Positions 55,178-64,000 of a stretch of DNA of 64,000 nt are shown here, in pieces. The notes beneath the pieces are model-generated. The model did no database searches, was not told the DNA's origin, and was given only the letters and a program-made list of their open reading frames with translations. Made by a program: the position numbers and the translations under genes. Numbering within the stretch: position 1 is the first letter of the stretch; each line of letters starts with the position of its first letter. Where the stretch lies: the NCBI RefSeq assembly GCF_002844575.1, contig NZ_PIQO01000011.1, forward strand, positions 92,001 through 156,000, given 5' to 3'. The DNA comes from Heyndrickxia camelliae. GTDB lineage: Bacteria; Bacillota; Bacilli; Bacillales; Bacillaceae_C.

Positions 55178-56658
55178 TTTTCCATATCCTTTGGAAGTAT
55201 TTCTTTTAGCTTTCTTCGCAGCAGTTTATTGGAAGCATTTCTAGGCAATGCTTCTGCTTTGAAAATCTTTTTTGGTATTTTATATTTCGCTAATTTCTGA
55301 TTACAAAAAGAGAGTAATTCGTCTTCCGATACCGGATGATTCAAAACGACAAACCCGATTGGTACCTGACCCCATATCTCATCTGCTATTCCGGTTACTC
55401 CTGCTTCTCGGACATTAGGATGGGCCAATAATACCTCTTCAATTTCAGCCGGATATATATTTTCCCCTCCTGATATAATCAAATCTGAGCGCCTGTCCAT
55501 GACAAACAGATATCCTTCTTCATCTACATATCCAATATCTCCAGTTTTTAACCAGCCGTCTTCAAAACTATTTTGATTCGCTTCAGGTCTATTTAAATAG
55601 CCAATAGTGACATTAGGTCCTTTCACAAAAATTTCTCCAGGTTCATTGGGTATATTTCCTTTCCCCTCTGAAATGATTTTCAATTGAGCTGGAAATAATG
55701 GTTTCCCTGCGGAACCAAGTTTTCTAATACTATCTTCTGGCGCTAAAGTAACAATTTGCGAAGAAGTCTCTGTCATTCCATAGGACTGAAAGACAGGGAT
55801 TCCTTTCTCCGCACAAGCTTCCAGTAAAGGCCGCGGAGCAGGACCACCGCCAAGTAGCATGCACCGAAATTTTTCATGATATCCTTGTCCATTTAACGAG
55901 GTAACCATTCTTTGCAGCATGGTGCCTACTACCGACATAATGGTTATATTTCCTGTCTGTAATAATCTATTCACTCTTACCTCGTCAAATTGCTCCATTA
56001 AATATACAGGAATTCCATAAATAACACTTCTCATTAAAATAGATAACCCACTGATGTGAAAAATAGGAACGGTACAAAGCCATGCATCATCCTCTTTGAT
56101 TCCAAGATTAAGAGCAGATCCAATGGCGCTCCACCAATGATTTCCAAATGTTTGTAAGACCCCCTTGGGATTACCCGTTGTCCCAGATGTATACATAACC
56201 GAACATATATCAGAAAGTATATATTCGTTTACAACTTCCATTTCTTTCTTGGGCAAATGTTTCAGCTCTTGAATGGTGGTAAGTTGAAGGGAATCATATA
56301 ATAAATGAATGTCATTTTGTATATTTATAAAATCGTCGTCACTTACTAATAACTTAGCTTGACTATCCTTTAGCTGAAATATCAATTCAGATGGGGTTAA
56401 ACGGTGATTTAAAAATACAGTCTTTACACGTAATTGCTGTAGTGCATGGATGATAAAAACTGTTTGAGGACGATTTTTCACTAATAAGGCAACTGTATCT
56501 TCTTCTTTTATACCTAAAGAAGATATTTTTTGAGCATATATTTTTGCCTCTTCAAACAATTCGATAAAGCTCCATGCTTTATTTTCATAAACAAGTGCAT
56601 TTCGGTTAGGGGTTAAAAAAGCACGCTGCTTTAAAAAGTTTGGAATGTTTGTTTCCAT
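55174..56658 (-). CDS. menE: o-Succinylbenzoate-CoA ligase
   Basis: Adenylate-forming ligase that activates OSB to OSB-CoA. 494 residues; phosphate-binding VMYTSGTTGNPKGV, QSYGMTETSSQI, DGWLKTGDIGYVDEEGYL and the C-terminal hinge Lys region PRNASNKLLRR. AAGGTGA ten bases before ATG 56658. Head of the menE-menC unit; a repeat and a terminator separate it from menB, unlike the compact B. subtilis cluster. Confidence 0.95.
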   Translation of the reverse strand: METNIPNFLKQRAFLTPNRNALVYENKAWSFIELFEEAKIYAQKISSLGIKEEDTVALLVKNRPQTVFIIHALQQLRVKTVFLNHRLTPSELIFQLKDSQAKLLVSDDDFINIQNDIHLLYDSLQLTTIQELKHLPKKEMEVVNEYILSDICSVMYTSGTTGNPKGVLQTFGNHWWSAIGSALNLGIKEDDAWLCTVPIFHISGLSILMRSVIYGIPVYLMEQFDEVRVNRLLQTGNITIMSVVGTMLQRMVTSLNGQGYHEKFRCMLLGGGPAPRPLLEACAEKGIPVFQSYGMTETSSQIVTLAPEDSIRKLGSAGKPLFPAQLKIISEGKGNIPNEPGEIFVKGPNVTIGYLNRPEANQNSFEDGWLKTGDIGYVDEEGYLFVMDRRSDLIISGGENIYPAEIEEVLLAHPNVREAGVTGIADEIWGQVPIGFVVLNHPVSEDELLSFCNQKLAKYKIPKKIFKAEALPRNASNKLLRRKLKEILPKDMEK

Positions 56659-56777
56659 TCAGATCACCTTCATTTTATCTACATAAATACTTAGACAGTA
56701 TCTTTTCTTAAAGATTAGTTCTAGCTAGGAATTAACACAGATTCGATAAACAACCATTTTTTAAAGAAAACAACCCT

Positions 56778-56813
56778 AAGAAAAGAGCTTGATGGTATTC
56801 CACCAAGCTCTTT
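56778..56813 (-). terminator. Terminator after menB
   Basis: Leftward AAAGAGCTTG, loop, CAAGCTCTTTTCTT; it lies about 220 bases beyond menB and before menE. Confidence 0.78.
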
Positions 56814-56820
56814 GATCATT

Positions 56821-57016
56821 TTTGTCCAGTTGCAACGCCTATTGGCTAGCGGATTTTTCCGGCTACGGTAACTCACCATCAGGTGAAAATGGAAAGCCAT
56901 TTTCAAAAGCTTGTGAACTACCTCACTGCTTTCTTTTTCTCAGTCGAAGACTACTACGAAGATGAAATTTGAAGAACTAATTTCACTCATCTATACGCAA
57001 CGGGGCAAGGCGCTTT
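56821..57016 (-). repeat. Dispersed intergenic repeat, longest copy, leftward
   Basis: Reverse orientation: AAAGCGCCTTGCCCCGTTG, an inner inverted pair GTGAAATT / AAATTTCA, then CCGCTAGCCAATAGGCGTTG and a TGGACAAAA end. Occupies most of the menB-menE gap. Confidence 0.78.
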
Positions 57017-57028
57017 CACATGAATCAA

Positions 57029-57847
57029 TCAAGGAAAACGAGGGAATTGTCCAAAGTCTGGTTTGCGTTTTTCTTTAAACGCGTCGCGACCTTCTTTTGC
57101 CTCATCTGTTGTGTAATAGAGAAGTGTAGCGTCCCCGCCCATTTGTTGTAATCCTGCTAATCCATCTGTATCAGCATTGAATGATGCCTTTAGGAAGCGA
57201 AGTGCCGTTGGGCTTTTCTCAAGAATTTCATTACACCATTTAATTGTTTCTTCTTCCAATTTTTCTAAAGGAACAACTGTATTTACTAATCCCATATCCA
57301 ATGCTTCCTGAGCATTATACTGGCGACATAGATACCATATTTCGCGCGCCTTTTTATGACCAACAATGCGTGCTAAGTATCCTGCACCATAACCTGCATC
57401 AAATGAACCTACTTTTGGCCCAGTTTGTCCAAAAATGGCATTATCAGCTGCAATCGTTAAATCACAAACAATATGCAGTACATGTCCACCACCGATGGCA
57501 TAACCTGCAACCATTGCAATTACCGGTTTTGGTGTAAAGCGGATTAATCTCTGTAAATCAAGAACATTCAAGCGTGGAATATTGTCATCTCCAACATAAC
57601 CACCATGTCCGCGAACTTTTTGATCCCCACCTGAGCAAAACGCTTTGTCTCCAGCACCAGTTAAAACAATGACACCAATTTTGCTATCATCACGTGCATA
57701 AGAAAATGCATCAATCATTTCATTTACTGTTTTTGGAGTAAATGCATTATGTACATGAGGACGGTTAATAGTTATCTTCGCAATACCATTATACGTTTCA
57801 TATAAAATTTCATCATATTTACGTTCAGCAATCCATTCTACTGCCAT
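57029..57847 (-). CDS. menB: 1,4-Dihydroxy-2-naphthoyl-CoA synthase
   Basis: Crotonase-fold Dieckmann cyclase that closes the second ring: OSB-CoA to DHNA-CoA. 272 residues; [23 protein letters not shown] (oxyanion hole), [16 protein letters not shown] and [13 protein letters not shown] are all conserved. AAGGAGGAATAATA precedes ATG 57847. 61 bases from menH, same direction, likely one transcript menF-D-H-B. Confidence 0.96.
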   Translation of the reverse strand: MAVEWIAERKYDEILYETYNGIAKITINRPHVHNAFTPKTVNEMIDAFSYARDDSKIGVIVLTGAGDKAFCSGGDQKVRGHGGYVGDDNIPRLNVLDLQRLIRFTPKPVIAMVAGYAIGGGHVLHIVCDLTIAADNAIFGQTGPKVGSFDAGYGAGYLARIVGHKKAREIWYLCRQYNAQEALDMGLVNTVVPLEKLEEETIKWCNEILEKSPTALRFLKASFNADTDGLAGLQQMGGDATLLYYTTDEAKEGRDAFKEKRKPDFGQFPRFP

Positions 57848-57908
57848 TATTATTCCTCCTTGTTCATTAACGTTCCATCAGATTTTTTTGCAGTAATAGT
57901 GCAAAATG

Positions 57909-58739
57909 TTACGAAAAACAGCCTAATTTATCTGCTTCCGTTAAAAACTCCCTTACTATTGTACCAAACTTTCTCGGACTTTCCACATGAATTGCATGTC
58001 CTACATTTGGAATGGTTACCCATTTAGCATGGGGCATCTTATTTTTCATTTCTTCCGCTATCTTGCAAAATTTATAATCGAGAGCGCCTGTCATTAACAG
58101 AATGGGCATTGGTAAGTCTTTTAGTGAGTCCCACCAAGATGGCTGACTACCCGTTCCCATTCCTAAAAGACTATTAGCAAGCCCAACAGGATCATTAGAT
58201 AACCTTTGTAACCTTATACTTTTTTGTAAAGAGGAATCAAGAGATTTCTGTGTATCGAATAAAGGAATATTCGACCAATAATCTACAAAAGCTTCGATTC
58301 CCTCCTTAATTATTCTTTCTGCTAATATTTTATCTTGCTTTCTTCTAGCTGCTCTATCTTTTTCATGTTCCAAGCCGGGAGAGGCACTTTCTAATATTAA
58401 TCTTCGCGTTCTATCGGGATATTTTTGTGCAAATGTAAGTGCTAATCTCCCGCCCATTGAATAGCCAAGAATACTAGCACTCTTTATAGCTAATTTATCT
58501 AGTATTTCTTTTAAATCATCGGCAATCAGTTCGATATCGTAACGAGAAGGATTATTAGGACAATCTGTTTTACCGTGGCCTAAAATATCTACAAGGATTA
58601 CCTTATAATGATCTTTTAAAAAGTCGGCAAGAAAAGTCCATGTAGAAAAATCACCAGTAAATCCGTGCAACAATACGACTGGTTGACCCTCTCCTAATAC
58701 TTTAATATGATATTGAACATTATGAATATCCATCAACAT
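57909..58739 (-). CDS. menH: SHCHC synthase MenH
   Basis: Alpha/beta hydrolase-fold lyase that removes pyruvate from SEPHCHC to give SHCHC. 276 residues; VVLLHGFTGDFSTW, nucleophile ILGYSMGGRLAL (Ser), PILLMTGALDYKF (Asp) and PNVGHAIHVESP (His). The start ATG 58739 overlaps the menD end by seven bases and has GGTGATTCAGG inside menD, so translation is coupled. Confidence 0.92.
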   Translation of the reverse strand: MLMDIHNVQYHIKVLGEGQPVVLLHGFTGDFSTWTFLADFLKDHYKVILVDILGHGKTDCPNNPSRYDIELIADDLKEILDKLAIKSASILGYSMGGRLALTFAQKYPDRTRRLILESASPGLEHEKDRAARRKQDKILAERIIKEGIEAFVDYWSNIPLFDTQKSLDSSLQKSIRLQRLSNDPVGLANSLLGMGTGSQPSWWDSLKDLPMPILLMTGALDYKFCKIAEEMKNKMPHAKWVTIPNVGHAIHVESPRKFGTIVREFLTEADKLGCFS

Positions 58740-60481
58740 CCTGAATCACCGGTTAAAAATTGATCTTTTTCTTGTGAAACACGATTCCACATCTTTCTAT
58801 GAATCTGAACATTTGTTTCACGATTAGTTGGTACTTCGATGACATTTAAACCTGATGTTTCCACCGCCCTTGTGATGGAAGTTTGGAATTCATCCCAATT
58901 TGCAACCTTTTTATAGTTTCCACCGTACATTTTTACTGCATATTCAAACTCAATATCAATTGGTGTTCCAAATAAATTTTCAAAATTCTTGGAAGAACCC
59001 GCTTGTGGAAGAAACGAAAAGATTCCCCCGCCATTATTATTAATGACTATAATTGTTATATTTAAATGATGCATTTTAGCTGCCAGAAGCCCGTTTAAAT
59101 CATGGAAGAAAGAAAGGTCTCCGATAATCAAAAACATATTTTCCGCATAGACGCTTGCTCCAACAGCGCTGGACACTACACCATCAATGCCGTTAGCGCC
59201 ACGATTAGCCATTATCCGAATGTTTTTTTGATTAGTATGGAAGAAACTATCTACGTCCCTTATTGGCATACTATTTCCAACAAATAAAGTACTGTCATTA
59301 GGCAATAATTTGGTTAGCTCTAAAACTACTCTGCCTTCGTCCAGTTCCTGAACATCCTCTATTGTTTGTGTAACAATTTGTCTCGTCTTATCATTTAATG
59401 TTTGCCACATTTCGAGCCACTTACTTGTTCGCTCTTGTTTAATCAGTGATGAAATACCTTCACAAAATAGAACTTCATCCATATGGACCATTTGTGTTCC
59501 CATTTTTACAGGATCTCTCCAGCCGCTTCCACTATCCACAATAATATGCTCTACATTTTTCAGCTTTTTAAGGAATAGTGTCAATGGTTTCGATACAGGC
59601 ATAGCTCCAAAGCGTAAAACAACTTCTGGAGAAAGTTTCTCTTCATGCTTGCCGTCTTTTAAGATGGAATCATAGTTATCTATTATTGTATCCCCACTAT
59701 GTAAACCACTTCTTAACTGTGATAACGGATCCGCTAAAATAGGATATCCTAACTGATTGGAAAGGGTTAGAACCGCTTGTTTAAAACCCGGTTCATCCAA
59801 AACACCACAAAGAATTAGTCCTTTTGGATGTGTTTCAAGCTCCATGCAAATCCTTTCCATTTCCCCATTTGAAAGAGATAATTTTCCTTGAGTGCTTTTA
59901 ACTGCTTGTTTTGCTTCACCAAATGGTGATGGATCTAGCCTTGGAATAAGCGGCTCCCTAAATGGAAAATTCAAATGGACGGGCCCTGCTGGTGCTTGCG
60001 TAGAAATATTAACCGCTCTTGCTGCGGTAGTCCTAACAAAATAGTGCAGTTCCTCATTTTCATCCGGAATTGACATTTCTACAAACCATTTCACATGTTT
60101 ACCATATAAGTTAATTTGATCAATCGTCTGTGGCGCTCCTATATCCCTTAATTCATGTGGACGATCCGCAGTTAATACAACCAACGGTACTCTTGAAATT
60201 TTCGCCTCTACGATTGCCGGATAATAATTTGCAGCAGCAGTTCCAGATGTACAAAGCAGAGCTACTGGTTTTCTTGTCTGTTTTGCCATTCCAAGTGCAA
60301 AGAAAGCTGCTGAACGCTCATCAATATTAATATGGTAAGTAAGTTCCGGATGTTCAGCAATCATCATTGCCAATGGGGTTGATCTAGATCCAGGGCTAAT
60401 AACAACATCTTTGACGCCATTAAAGACCAACTCCTGTATAAAATCTGCTAAATATGTTGTTAGTTTTTCTTGATCATTCAT
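58733..60481 (-). CDS. menD: SEPHCHC synthase MenD
   Basis: Thiamin-diphosphate enzyme joining 2-oxoglutarate to isochorismate. 582 residues from ATG 60481 (MNDQEKLTTYLADF, GGGAGG eight bases before it; an in-frame start at 60502 has none). VISPGSRSTPLA, the catalytic Glu region YHINIDERSAAFFALG, and the ThDP-binding LIIGDLSFFHDLNGLLA with INNNGGGIFSFL are present. It overlaps menF by eight bases. Confidence 0.95.
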   Translation of the reverse strand: MNDQEKLTTYLADFIQELVFNGVKDVVISPGSRSTPLAMMIAEHPELTYHINIDERSAAFFALGMAKQTRKPVALLCTSGTAAANYYPAIVEAKISRVPLVVLTADRPHELRDIGAPQTIDQINLYGKHVKWFVEMSIPDENEELHYFVRTTAARAVNISTQAPAGPVHLNFPFREPLIPRLDPSPFGEAKQAVKSTQGKLSLSNGEMERICMELETHPKGLILCGVLDEPGFKQAVLTLSNQLGYPILADPLSQLRSGLHSGDTIIDNYDSILKDGKHEEKLSPEVVLRFGAMPVSKPLTLFLKKLKNVEHIIVDSGSGWRDPVKMGTQMVHMDEVLFCEGISSLIKQERTSKWLEMWQTLNDKTRQIVTQTIEDVQELDEGRVVLELTKLLPNDSTLFVGNSMPIRDVDSFFHTNQKNIRIMANRGANGIDGVVSSAVGASVYAENMFLIIGDLSFFHDLNGLLAAKMHHLNITIIVINNNGGGIFSFLPQAGSSKNFENLFGTPIDIEFEYAVKMYGGNYKKVANWDEFQTSITRAVETSGLNVIEVPTNRETNVQIHRKMWNRVSQEKDQFLTGDSGC

Positions 60482-61862
60482 CTTCTTTTCCTCCCAATGC
60501 ACGAAGCATAGGACGAAATTTAATTTTTGTTTCTAAATATTCATCCTCTGGGTTCGAATCCGCAACAATTCCACACCCAGCATATATAAATGCTTCATTT
60601 CCTTTTATTAAACCTGATCTAATCGCAACAATGAATTCACCATTACCACGATAATCCATCCAACCAATAGGTCCGGCATATAAGCCCCTGTCCATATTTT
60701 CAACATCCCTTATGACTTTCATTGCATCCTGTCTTGGTGTACCACCGAGTGCTGGAGTAGGATGAAGAGATTCTACCAAATGAAGAATAGATGTGTTTTC
60801 CTTCACTTTCCCTTTTACAGGTGTGTACAAATGCTGAATATCCGGCGTTTTCATTAAGGTAGGTTCATCTGGAATATCAACCTCCCTACAATGCTCACGG
60901 AATACATCTGCGATCATCGATACTACTAACTGATGTTCATGTCTATTTTTTTTATCCTCTAACAATATCTTTCCTAAAGCTTGATCTTGATTCGCATCAC
61001 CGCTCCTTTTTATCGAGCCTGCTAAACAAGTAGATAGTACATTTTCCCCTATTTTCTTCACTAAACGTTCAGGGGATGCACCAGCAAAACTATCGTTATC
61101 AAGACCGAACGAAAACACATAACTGCCCTTCTGTTGTTCCAATAAATGATTTAATAACACTTCAGGCACAACTTTCTGCTGAAATTTTATTCTCATCTTT
61201 CTTGCTAAAACTACCTTATCTAAATATCCATCTTTTAATAACGAAACTACTTTCGAAACTGATTCTTTCCAGCCTTTCGGGTTCATTTCTTCCTGCTCTA
61301 TGATTGCAGGTAACAAATCAGATGTTTGTTCCTTACGATTTAGTATGTTCATCATCTGCTTTTTCAAATGCTCTAAAATGGTTGTATCGTTTTCTGGATT
61401 CACCATGACATTTAGAGTAAGGAAACTTTCCTTTTCTTTCAGCGTAATCATTATTTCTGGAACAAAAAAAGTAGCATGTGAAAATGTTTCCCACTCAGGT
61501 TTTTTTCTATTATTGGGGTCAAATGTAAAACCACCGAATAATAAAGGTCCTGTCCCAGATTGATTTGCGGAATCATATATGAAAGCGTTTTCTAAAATAT
61601 TATCCCATTTTTCCTCTACTAAATGGAATCTCTCATCTATCTGTTCAGAAACTATTTGAAGAACATTGCCAATCCCAATTATAATGGTCTCATTTTGAGG
61701 GTCTTTCCAATAAAAATAATCTTCACTATTGCGGATAACAGATGAATATGTTGGAAGAGGATGTGGAAGTGCAACCTTTTCTGTATAGCTGAATAAAATT
61801 GTTTTATTTATTTCTTTCGCTTGTTTTAAAGACATTTCAAATTGTTTATCCAAATATTTCAC
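60474..61862 (-). CDS. menF: Isochorismate synthase MenF
   Basis: Chorismate to isochorismate, the committed step of menaquinone synthesis. 462 residues; chorismate-binding fold marks: ASPERLVKKIGENVLSTCLA, SIKRSGDANQDQALG, HLYTPVKGKV and the C-terminal GPIGWMDYRGNGEFIVAIRS. The start is GTG 61862, five bases after GGGGGAGA. First gene of the leftward men unit. B. subtilis MenF is of similar length. Confidence 0.93.
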   Translation of the reverse strand: MKYLDKQFEMSLKQAKEINKTILFSYTEKVALPHPLPTYSSVIRNSEDYFYWKDPQNETIIIGIGNVLQIVSEQIDERFHLVEEKWDNILENAFIYDSANQSGTGPLLFGGFTFDPNNRKKPEWETFSHATFFVPEIMITLKEKESFLTLNVMVNPENDTTILEHLKKQMMNILNRKEQTSDLLPAIIEQEEMNPKGWKESVSKVVSLLKDGYLDKVVLARKMRIKFQQKVVPEVLLNHLLEQQKGSYVFSFGLDNDSFAGASPERLVKKIGENVLSTCLAGSIKRSGDANQDQALGKILLEDKKNRHEHQLVVSMIADVFREHCREVDIPDEPTLMKTPDIQHLYTPVKGKVKENTSILHLVESLHPTPALGGTPRQDAMKVIRDVENMDRGLYAGPIGWMDYRGNGEFIVAIRSGLIKGNEAFIYAGCGIVADSNPEDEYLETKIKFRPMLRALGGKEDE

Positions 61863-62109
61863 TTAAATCTCCCCCAGGGCAATAACATCTTAACTACAGT
61901 GTATATAAAAATAAATAGTCCTAATTTGGACATGACTAATGAAGAATTCATCCATTCTTAAAGATACACCTCCATAAGAATAGAGTCAATGTTCGACAAG
62001 TTTTGCACCCATCCTCTCCTATTATAATAATTTTGACTCAATAAATCAGCTATTGTATATTATCAGATTGAAAAAGGAATATTTTCACTGCAATACATAT
62101 AAAAATTCA
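61863..62109. other. Divergent menF / menA spacer
   Basis: AT-rich spacer between the two diverging menaquinone units. Leftward for menF I see only a weak -10-like TATATACACTGTAG; its TACACT(G/T)TAG motif recurs at the menA -10. Rightward, menA has a clear promoter described separately. No RNA gene is visible. Confidence 0.4.
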
Positions 62110-62138
62110 TTGACACCACCTTCTCCTTTACCTACACT
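62110..62138 (+). promoter_or_regulatory. Sigma-A promoter of menA
   Basis: TTGACA (62110-62115), 17-base spacer, TACACT (62133-62138). The inverted repeat ACACT ... AGTGT (to 62153) covers the -10 and could be an operator. Confidence 0.75.
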
Positions 62139-62201
62139 TTAGATTGTAGTGTTATGTCTTTTTTATCATAACCTTGAACCAATATAAGGGAGAGACTTAT
62201 A

Positions 62202-63125
62202 ATGAGTAAACAATTATCACCAACAATAGAACGTGATCATGGTTGGCGAATATGGTGGCAATTAACTAGACCCCATACATTAACTGCCGGCTTTGTGCCC
62301 GTTTTTCTAGGAACTGCATTGGCATTGCACTACACACATCTTAATGTGTCATTATTTATTGCAATGCTAATCGCTTCCTTATTAATACAGGCTGCTACCA
62401 ATATGTTCAATGAATACTATGACTATAAAAGAGGCCTGGACAATGAAAAATCTGTAGGTATCGGCGGAGCAATTGTAAGGAATGGTGTACATCCTAAAAC
62501 TGTCCTTAGACTCGCATTTATATTTTTCGGGATTGCTATTCTGTTGGGGGTTTATATTTGTATCAATACTACCTGGTGGATTGCAGTTATTGGAACTGTC
62601 TGTATGCTAATTGCCTATTTCTATACAGGTGGTCCTTATCCAATCGCCTATACACCATTTGGTGAATTCTTATCAGGATTCTTCATGGGTGTCATTATTG
62701 TTCTTATTTCTTTCTATATTCAAGTTGGAGAAATAACTGCAGACAGTATATTAATATCTATACCAATTATGATTCTTATCGGAGCTATCATGTTATCTAA
62801 TAACATTCGCGACCTTGACGGGGATAAGGAAAACGGACGAAAGACGGTTGCAATATTAATTGGACGCAAAAAGGCAATTAATTTACTTGCTGCTATGTTC
62901 ACCGTTTCATATGTATGGATTATTGCTTTCATTCTTTTTGGAGGAGCTACTCCTTGGCTTCTATTAATTTTGATTAGTATTCCAAAACCAATAACCGCTG
63001 TTAAAGGTTTTATTGGAAAAACAGAACCAATACAAATGGTGCCCGCAATGAAGGCCACAGCCCAAACAAACACATTCTTTGGATTACTGCTATCCATTGG
63101 TTTAGTAATCGCCCACTTCTTATAA
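62202..63125 (+). CDS. menA: 1,4-Dihydroxy-2-naphthoate polyprenyltransferase
   Basis: UbiA-family membrane enzyme attaching the polyprenyl tail to DHNA to form demethylmenaquinone. 307 residues, eight or nine transmembrane helices. Two Asp-rich metal sites: NMFNEYYDYKRGLDNEKS (near residue 68) and NIRDLDGDKENGRKT (near 203). AAGGGAGAG lies nine bases before ATG 62202. It diverges from menF; a terminator follows. Confidence 0.95.
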   Translation: MSKQLSPTIERDHGWRIWWQLTRPHTLTAGFVPVFLGTALALHYTHLNVSLFIAMLIASLLIQAATNMFNEYYDYKRGLDNEKSVGIGGAIVRNGVHPKTVLRLAFIFFGIAILLGVYICINTTWWIAVIGTVCMLIAYFYTGGPYPIAYTPFGEFLSGFFMGVIIVLISFYIQVGEITADSILISIPIMILIGAIMLSNNIRDLDGDKENGRKTVAILIGRKKAINLLAAMFTVSYVWIIAFILFGGATPWLLLILISIPKPITAVKGFIGKTEPIQMVPAMKATAQTNTFFGLLLSIGLVIAHFL

Positions 63126-63131
63126 ACTACA

Positions 63132-63177
63132 AAAAAAAGACTTCATTCCTTGTATTGGGAGTGAAGTCTTTTTTTAC
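63132..63177 (+). terminator. menA terminator
   Basis: AAAAAAAGACTTCA, 16-base loop, TGAAGTCTTTTTTT. Confidence 0.88.
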
Positions 63178-63644
63178 TATTTTACTTGAGATCCTGCTGT
63201 TTTATCTATTCCTGTTTTGAATGGATTACTCTACTTTTTTCAGCAATAGGCTCATTGCTAAAGTTTGCCTACCTAGTTCTACTTGATTTTTACCAGCTAA
63301 CTTCTGCTTTAGCTTAGTTACCCTTTTCTTCTTCTTTCTCACATTTCAACTGGACTCACGTTCCGCTACTTCCTTAATAAAGCTAACCTATTACAACCTT
63401 TGCGAACTCACAATCCGTTATTAATGAATTATCACGATGATAAATGCTGGTTTTATACCGAACGTAGTTCCGCTAAAAACCAAAATTGTTCCTTGGAGAC
63501 ACAGATATCTGAACTATTTTCGATCCAAGGGTGGCCCCCGAATGACATTCATTCTACCATTCTTTCTCAAGCATTATGTTGGCTTCTACTATAGAGTAAT
63601 TCATCACTATATATTGGTAAATGTGATTCATATTACATTTAAAA
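63178..63644. other. Gene-free spacer after menA
   Basis: About 470 bases between menA and the tRNA terminator. A short hairpin AGCAAT / ATTGCT sits near 63242. No frame with a ribosome site, no RNA match; possibly a decayed sequence. Confidence 0.35.
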
Positions 63645-63690
63645 TAAAAAAAAAAAGGATTCCTCATTTTATGAGAAATCCTTTCTTTTA
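63645..63690 (-). terminator. tRNA operon terminator
   Basis: Leftward AAGGATTTCTCAT, loop, ATGAGGAATCCTT and a run of T. Just past tRNA-Glu, as expected for the end of the leftward tRNA array. Confidence 0.88.
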
Positions 63691-63697
63691 CTATGTA

Positions 63698-63769
63698 TGA
63701 CCCGTACGGGATTCGAACCCGTGTTACCGCCGTGAAAGGGCGGTGTCTTAACCGCTTGACCAACGGGCC
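63698..63769 (-). tRNA. tRNA-Glu (TTC)
   Basis: 72 nt. Acceptor GGCCCGT pairs with ACGGGTC; anticodon loop CCTTTCACG gives TTC; T-loop GGTTCGAATCC. CCA is not encoded. Confidence 0.95.
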
Positions 63770-63778
63770 AAAATATGG

Positions 63779-63866
63779 CGGAGAAGGAGGGATTTGAACC
63801 CTCGCGCCGCTTACGCGACCTACACCCTTAGCAGGGGCGCCTCTTCAGCCACTTGAGTACTTCCCC
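63779..63866 (-). tRNA. tRNA-Ser (GCT)
   Basis: 88 nt with the long variable arm of class II. Acceptor GGGGAAG / CTTCTCC, anticodon loop CCTGCTAAGG, T-loop GGTTCAAATCC. Confidence 0.95.
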
Positions 63867-63877
63867 AGACATAAAAA

Positions 63878-63952
63878 TGGCTCCGCAGGTAGGATTCGAA
63901 CCTACGACCGATCGGTTAACAGCCGATAGCTCTACCACTGAGCTACTGCGGA
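63878..63952 (-). tRNA. tRNA-Asn (GTT)
   Basis: 72-nt body TCCGCAG ... CTGCGGAG plus encoded CCA. Anticodon loop CTGTTAAC gives GTT; T-loop GGTTCGAATCC. Confidence 0.95.
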
Positions 63953-63990
63953 ACAATAATTGAAAGTTATTTTGCTATTGCAAAAAACTC

Positions 63991-64000
63991 TGGTGGGCCT
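63991..64000 (-). tRNA. 3' end of a further tRNA, probably Ile
   Basis: The last ten bases read leftward AGGCCCACCA, the acceptor 3' strand plus CCA typical of tRNA-Ile. Only the end is in the window. Confidence 0.4.

Noticed and set aside
61863..62109. Riboswitch or attenuator before menF
   Set aside because: No stem-loop with a T run and no known aptamer motif seen in the spacer.
63400..63700. Two overlapping frames of 64 and 87 codons after menA
   Set aside because: No ribosome sites; one runs into the tRNA terminator; composition is not coding-like.

Overview
The window is an ordinary stretch of chromosome from a low-GC, endospore-forming member of the Bacillaceae (Bacillus sensu lato). 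The grounds are gene content and order close to the B. subtilis ytx-ytp-yto-ytm-ytl-men region (aroA, ytxGH, murC, sftA, ytpPQ, ytoP, ytnP, trmB, ytgP, ytfP, leuS, ytqAB, ytpAB, asnB, metK, pckA, men genes), Bacillus-type ribosome binding sites with frequent GTG and TTG starts, T-box and S-box leaders, and sporulation-linked genes (cse60, a YhcN-type lipoprotein). No prophage, insertion sequence, CRISPR array or conjugative element is visible. No new multi-gene defence or biosynthetic system is evident either.

Layout. 1-13.7 kb: the 3' part of aroA; a divergent FtsA/PilM-like actin-fold ATPase with an unusual tail of repeated beta-grasp-like segments; the ytxGH stress operon behind a sigma-B-like promoter; an M29 aminopeptidase; murC; a very large SftA translocase whose linker has expanded into about a dozen 33-residue repeats; a sporulation lipoprotein; ytpQ; ytpP. 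13.7-29.8 kb: small lipoprotein, DUF84 phosphatase, ytoP, a lipoteichoic acid synthase-like protein, ytzB, ytnP, trmB, ytzH, ytmP, a ytlQ-like gene with thpR, D-alanine aminotransferase with pepV, ytzE, an RsuA-type pseudouridine synthase and the lipid II flippase ytgP. 29.9-45.4 kb: ytfP, cse60, ytwF, leuS (T-box), an MFS exporter, small genes, ytqAB, ytpAB (lysophospholipase and C35 terpene cyclase), a C39-like peptidase, asnB and metK (S-box). 45.5-54 kb: pckA with a CcpN-like site, ytmB, ytmA, the ytlACD ABC transporter, several very small genes, yidD and a zinc-binding lipoprotein preceded by Zur-like boxes. 54-63.2 kb: the menaquinone genes menF-menD-menH-menB, then menE-menC, all leftward, with menA divergent. 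63.7-64 kb: a leftward tRNA array (Glu, Ser, Asn and the 3' end of a probable Ile tRNA).

How the parts work together. Cell-envelope functions dominate: MurC and YtgP act on peptidoglycan precursors, the LtaS-like protein on teichoic acid, SftA on chromosome clearance at the septum, YidD on membrane insertion. The men genes with menA carry chorismate to demethylmenaquinone, and aroA feeds chorismate. Amino-acid and cofactor genes (leuS, metK, asnB, pckA) have recognisable class-specific control signals.

The points most worth a second look are the expanded SftA linker, the FtsA-like protein with its repeated tail, a dispersed intergenic repeat family with inverted AGCGCC/GGCGCT-type ends found at several sites, a lipoprotein that appears to start at ATT, and the Zur- and CcpN-like operators.
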